A stretch of DNA of 9,038 bases from an uncultured Alphaproteobacteria bacterium (lineage in GTDB: Bacteria > Pseudomonadota > Alphaproteobacteria > Rs-D84): NCBI GenBank assembly GCA_946611025.1, contig CAMOCR010000027.1, forward strand, positions 1 to 9,038, in the 5' to 3' direction. Position 1 is the stretch's first letter; each line of letters starts with the position of its first letter. A model generated the notes under the pieces. It saw nothing but the letters and a program-made list of their open reading frames with translations. It did no database searches and was not told the DNA's origin. Both the position numbers and the translations under genes were made by a program. Positions 6,497 to 9,038 of this stretch are shown here, piece after piece.

Positions 6497-8056
6497 TTAT
6501 TTTGTTCTTACATAACCAATTTTTTTGTTTTTGCCGCCCATATACCAATCAATCAAGACCTTGGACAACAACATACATGTGAACAGTGTCGTCAACACAC
6601 CAATCGACAGTGTGACCGCAAACCCACGAATTGGACCCGCACCAAACTGGAACAGAATCAACGCACAAATAAGGTTCGTCAATTCACCGTCCAAAACCGC
6701 CTTGTTTGAACGATGGAAACCAACATCGACCGCGCGCAATGTTGGAACACCCGCGCGCACTTCGTCACGAATGCGTTCAAATGGCAAGATGTTCGCGTCA
6801 ACCGCCATACCCAATGTCAACACGATACCGGCAATACCGGGCAATGTCATCGTTGCACCAAACAGTGCCGACATACCCACAATCATTGCCAGGTTTACCA
6901 ACAATACCACGTCTGCAATTATACCAAAAGAATGATACACCAATAACATAAACAACATGATGAACAATACACCAACCGCCGCACCTGTTGTCCCAGATGC
7001 AATTGTATCTGCACCCAATCCCGCACCAACGGTGCGTTCTTCGATAACGGTCAATGGTGCCGGCAATGCCCCCGAACGCAACAACACGGCTAAATCTTTT
7101 GCACCTTGCAACGTGAACCCGCCGGAAATTTGACCACGACCACCCGGAATTGGTTCACGGATATTTGGTGCCGACAAAACCTTGCCGTCCAAGACAATTG
7201 CGAAACGTTCGTTCACATGTTCGGTTGTCAATCGCGCAAATTTACGCGCACCGGCGGCATCAAACACCGTCGTCACAACCGGCATATTGTTCTGGTCAAA
7301 GTCCGCCTGGGAATCTTTCAAACTTTCACCCGAAACTTCTACACGGGAATAGACCGGCACAATTTGTCCCGGAATATCCATATATGGTAAAAATTCGGTT
7401 CCACTGGGCGCACGACCAGATGCCAATTGTTCTGGCGACACATTTTCGTTCACCAAATGAAATGTCATTTTTGCCGTCTGGCCAATCAAGTCTTTAATAT
7501 GTTCCGGATTATCAACCCCCGGCAATTGCACCAAGATGTATTTGCCACCCTGGGATTGAATAGATGGTTCCTTGGTCCCCAATGCATCAATACGACGACG
7601 CACAATTTCAATGCTGCGCGCCAATGCGTCTTGAACCATTTCTTCTTTCTGTTTTTGTGAATATGACAATTTCACAACATCGCCCGATGATTCAATATCA
7701 ACGGTCGTACCTAAAACGCTGCGTAGACGACCCTTGGCCTTGGATACTTCGTCTGCTTCGCGCACAGAAAACGATACCACGCCATCTGCATTGCGCAGGT
7801 TTGCAAAACGAATAACCCCCTTGTTTCGGTCAATCAACGCGCTGCGCACTTCGTCATATAACTGGTTCGCTTTATCGCGGAACATTGTGTCGGTGTCAAC
7901 CTCTAACAACAACTGGGCACCACCTTTCAAATCCAGTCCCAATGGCACCGGTTTAATCCATTTTGGAAAATATGATGATGCGCCCGGCATGAACGATGGC
8001 ACCGCCAGCAACACACCAAACACCGCAACAAAAACTATCGCTAACTTTTTCAACAT
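6497..8056 (-). CDS. secD: Protein translocase subunit SecD
   Basis: The larger partner of SecF, 519 residues. It has an N-terminal membrane helix (about 5-24), then PLGLDLKGGAQLLLEVD (38-54), the standard SecD opening, then the periplasmic P1 region with IVRRRIDALGTKEPSIQ (151-167), VFDAAGARKFARLT and RGQISGGF, and C-terminal membrane helices from about 356. The proton-path Asp of E. coli (D519) corresponds to Asp420 in GMAVDANILPFERIRDE. Two local departures are visible: Pro425 in a position that is Ile or Asn in sequences I know, and DGELTN (456-461) in place of the usual DANITT. The frame extends to a GTG at 8065, but that codon overlaps the ribosome site; ATG 8056 has AAGGGG (8065-8070) eight bases upstream and is preferred. 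The ribosome site overlaps the yajC stop codon, suggesting coupled translation. Confidence 0.97.
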   Translation of the reverse strand: MLKKLAIVFVAVFGVLLAVPSFMPGASSYFPKWIKPVPLGLDLKGGAQLLLEVDTDTMFRDKANQLYDEVRSALIDRNKGVIRFANLRNADGVVSFSVREADEVSKAKGRLRSVLGTTVDIESSGDVVKLSYSQKQKEEMVQDALARSIEIVRRRIDALGTKEPSIQSQGGKYILVQLPGVDNPEHIKDLIGQTAKMTFHLVNENVSPEQLASGRAPSGTEFLPYMDIPGQIVPVYSRVEVSGESLKDSQADFDQNNMPVVTTVFDAAGARKFARLTTEHVNERFAIVLDGKVLSAPNIREPIPGGRGQISGGFTLQGAKDLAVLLRSGALPAPLTVIEERTVGAGLGADTIASGTTGAAVGVLFIMLFMLLVYHSFGIIADVVLLVNLAMIVGMSALFGATMTLPGIAGIVLTLGMAVDANILPFERIRDEVRAGVPTLRAVDVGFHRSNKAVLDGELTNLICALILFQFGAGPIRGFAVTLSIGVLTTLFTCMLLSKVLIDWYMGGKNKKIGYVRTK

Positions 8057-8068
8057 CACTTGCACCCC

Positions 8069-8368
8069 TTACTTTTCAACACCTGCTATTGCGTTCTTGT
8101 TCACTTCGACAACAACGCCCTTGGCAATTTCAACATCAACGGTTTTATCGCCAATCTTTTTGATTGTGCCATAGATACCCGCCGCCATAACACGATTGCC
8201 AACCGCCAACGAATCCAACATTTTTTGATATTCTGCCATGCGCCGTTTGTTTGGTCGCACAATAAGTAAATATATAATTCCAATCACAACAACACAATAC
8301 AGCACCATTCCCCATGCATTCCCCGTCTGTGCCGCGTTGTTCACACTGTCAATGGTCACTTGTTCCAT
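8069..8368 (-). CDS. yajC: Sec translocon accessory protein YajC
   Basis: YajC is a small single-span inner-membrane protein that copurifies with SecDF and SecYEG. The 99-residue product has one membrane helix (about 19-37) followed by the family signature LIVRPNKRRMAEYQKMLDSL (35-54) and GIYGTIKKIGDKTVDVEIA (64-82). The ATG at 8368 has AAGGAG (8377-8382) at the ideal eight-base spacing. It is first in the operon, 12 bases ahead of secD, the common order in proteobacteria. Length and motifs are normal. Confidence 0.97.
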   Translation of the reverse strand: MEQVTIDSVNNAAQTGNAWGMVLYCVVVIGIIYLLIVRPNKRRMAEYQKMLDSLAVGNRVMAAGIYGTIKKIGDKTVDVEIAKGVVVEVNKNAIAGVEK

Positions 8369-8463
8369 CGCTTTTTCTCCTTGTCTTTATTATTTATGGT
8401 GTCCAGAATAGTAAAAAATCCCCCAAGTGTAAAGCATAAAAAGCGCCGACACCCATCCCCAAT
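8369..8463 (-). other. mutL-yajC intergenic region
   Basis: These 95 bases hold the yajC ribosome site (AAGGAG, 8377-8382) and a promoter at 8405-8433. I see no convincing stem-loop terminator for mutL here, so some read-through from mutL is possible. Confidence 0.6.
8405..8433 (-). promoter_or_regulatory. Sigma70-like promoter of the yajC-secDF operon
   Basis: On the minus strand a -35 hexamer TTTACA (8428-8433, five of six matches to TTGACA), an exact 17-base spacer (8411-8427) and a -10 hexamer TATTCT (8405-8410, four of six) lie between mutL and yajC. Transcription would begin near 8398, about 30 bases before the yajC ATG, with the ribosome site inside the leader. It is the best promoter match in the window. 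Confidence 0.6.
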
Positions 8464-9038
8464 TTATATACGTTCAAACCACCCATCGATTTCGGTCAAT
8501 GGTATAAATTTATACACCGGCCGCCCATGATTGCATTCGCCCCCACGGGTTGTATTTTCAATATTGCGCAACAGCGCATCCATCTGTGCCATGTCCAGTT
8601 TTTGTCCGGCACGCACGCTGTGATGACATGCATAGTTCGCCAATTTCAAATGCAGTTTTTCGTTCAGCCCTGCCGAATGACCGTTGGCGCGCACTTCGTC
8701 TGCAATATCGTGCAGCACCGCCCCCCAATCCATATCCCAATCCGCCGGCTTTTCAAAAATCGCCACGGCATCATCGCCGAATTCACCAATTTGCAGACCA
8801 GAATCTTTCAATTCATCGGCAATTGTCATAATGCCCGCAACATCTTCGGCACGTAATTTTACAACAATTGGGGTCAACAATGGTTGGGTTTTAATCGCAT
8901 GACGCCGCAATTTTTCATATGTGATGCGTTCATGGGCGGCATGTTGGTCAACAATCACCAGATTTTCCCCCGCCCATGCCAAGATATATTTTTTACCAAT
9001 TTGCCCGATTACACGCCCCAATGGAAATTCATCGGATG
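8464..9038 (-). CDS. mutL: DNA mismatch repair protein MutL, C-terminal fragment (5' end outside window)
   Basis: The frame enters from the upper edge of the window and ends at a TAA at 8464, leaving 190 residues. This is the MutL dimerisation domain: PLGRVIGQIGKKYILAWAG, then VDQHAAHERITYE (fragment residues 29-41), which matches the endonuclease motif DQHA-x2-E-x4-E, then NYACHHSVRAGQ (134-145) and CNHGRP (168-173), which supply further metal-site residues. Proteins with these motifs nick DNA themselves during mismatch repair and occur in bacteria without MutH; E. coli MutL lacks them. The N-terminal ATPase domain must lie beyond the window. The true start is not visible; the TTG at 9021 is internal. 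The end of the protein is intact and its tail resembles alphaproteobacterial MutL. Confidence 0.95.
   Translation of the reverse strand, partial: SDEFPLGRVIGQIGKKYILAWAGENLVIVDQHAAHERITYEKLRRHAIKTQPLLTPIVVKLRAEDVAGIMTIADELKDSGLQIGEFGDDAVAIFEKPADWDMDWGAVLHDIADEVRANGHSAGLNEKLHLKLANYACHHSVRAGQKLDMAQMDALLRNIENTTRGGECNHGRPVYKFIPLTEIDGWFERI

Noticed and set aside
8057..8065. GTG at 8065 as the SecD start
   Set aside because: The codon overlaps the AAGGGG ribosome site, which is correctly spaced for the ATG at 8056.
8434..8463. Possible mutL terminator (GGTGTCGGCGC followed by TTTTT)
   Set aside because: There is a T run, but no matching stem arms could be found before it.

Overview
This 9,038-base window is a compact stretch of bacterial chromosome with every supported gene on the minus strand. 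Transcription runs from position 9038 down to position 1. The order is mutL (3' end only), yajC, secD, secF, an S41-family tail-protease-like protein, a PAP2 phosphatase, ftsK, and a secreted alanine/glutamine-rich protein that runs off the low end of the window. Gaps between genes are short (12 to 95 bases). I see no tRNA, rRNA, mobile element or CRISPR array.

The gene content indicates a Gram-negative proteobacterium, most likely an alphaproteobacterium. The MutL tail has the endonuclease-type metal motif and a CNHGRP ending typical of bacteria that lack MutH, and FtsK has a gamma domain of the usual proteobacterial kind. A reduced-genome or host-associated lineage would fit the tight packing, but that is inference; I cannot place the organism more precisely from the sequence.

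Region by region: 8464-9038 is the C-terminal dimerisation and endonuclease domain of MutL. A good sigma70-like promoter at 8405-8433 follows, and starts a run of five closely spaced genes (8368 down to 3341): yajC, secD and secF (the membrane complex that uses the proton gradient to help the Sec translocon), then a periplasmic PDZ/S41 protein and a PAP2 membrane phosphatase. A clear intrinsic terminator at 3311-3336 ends this run. ftsK (3284-1053) encodes the DNA translocase of the division septum. The last gene starts at 982, probably from its own promoter, and encodes an exported cysteine-containing protein with a long Ala/Gln/Met-rich helical region; its C-terminus lies outside the window.

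Most of the window is ordinary housekeeping. The main oddities are: (1) the S41 protein has lost both catalytic residues (Ser to Gly, Lys to Leu in an ungapped alignment) and looks like a pseudoprotease kept in the secDF operon; (2) an identical 14-base sequence containing a perfect 13-base palindrome sits just upstream of both ftsK and the secreted protein; (3) a heptanucleotide tandem repeat forms the first codons of the S41 gene; (4) the secreted protein has no family I recognise.
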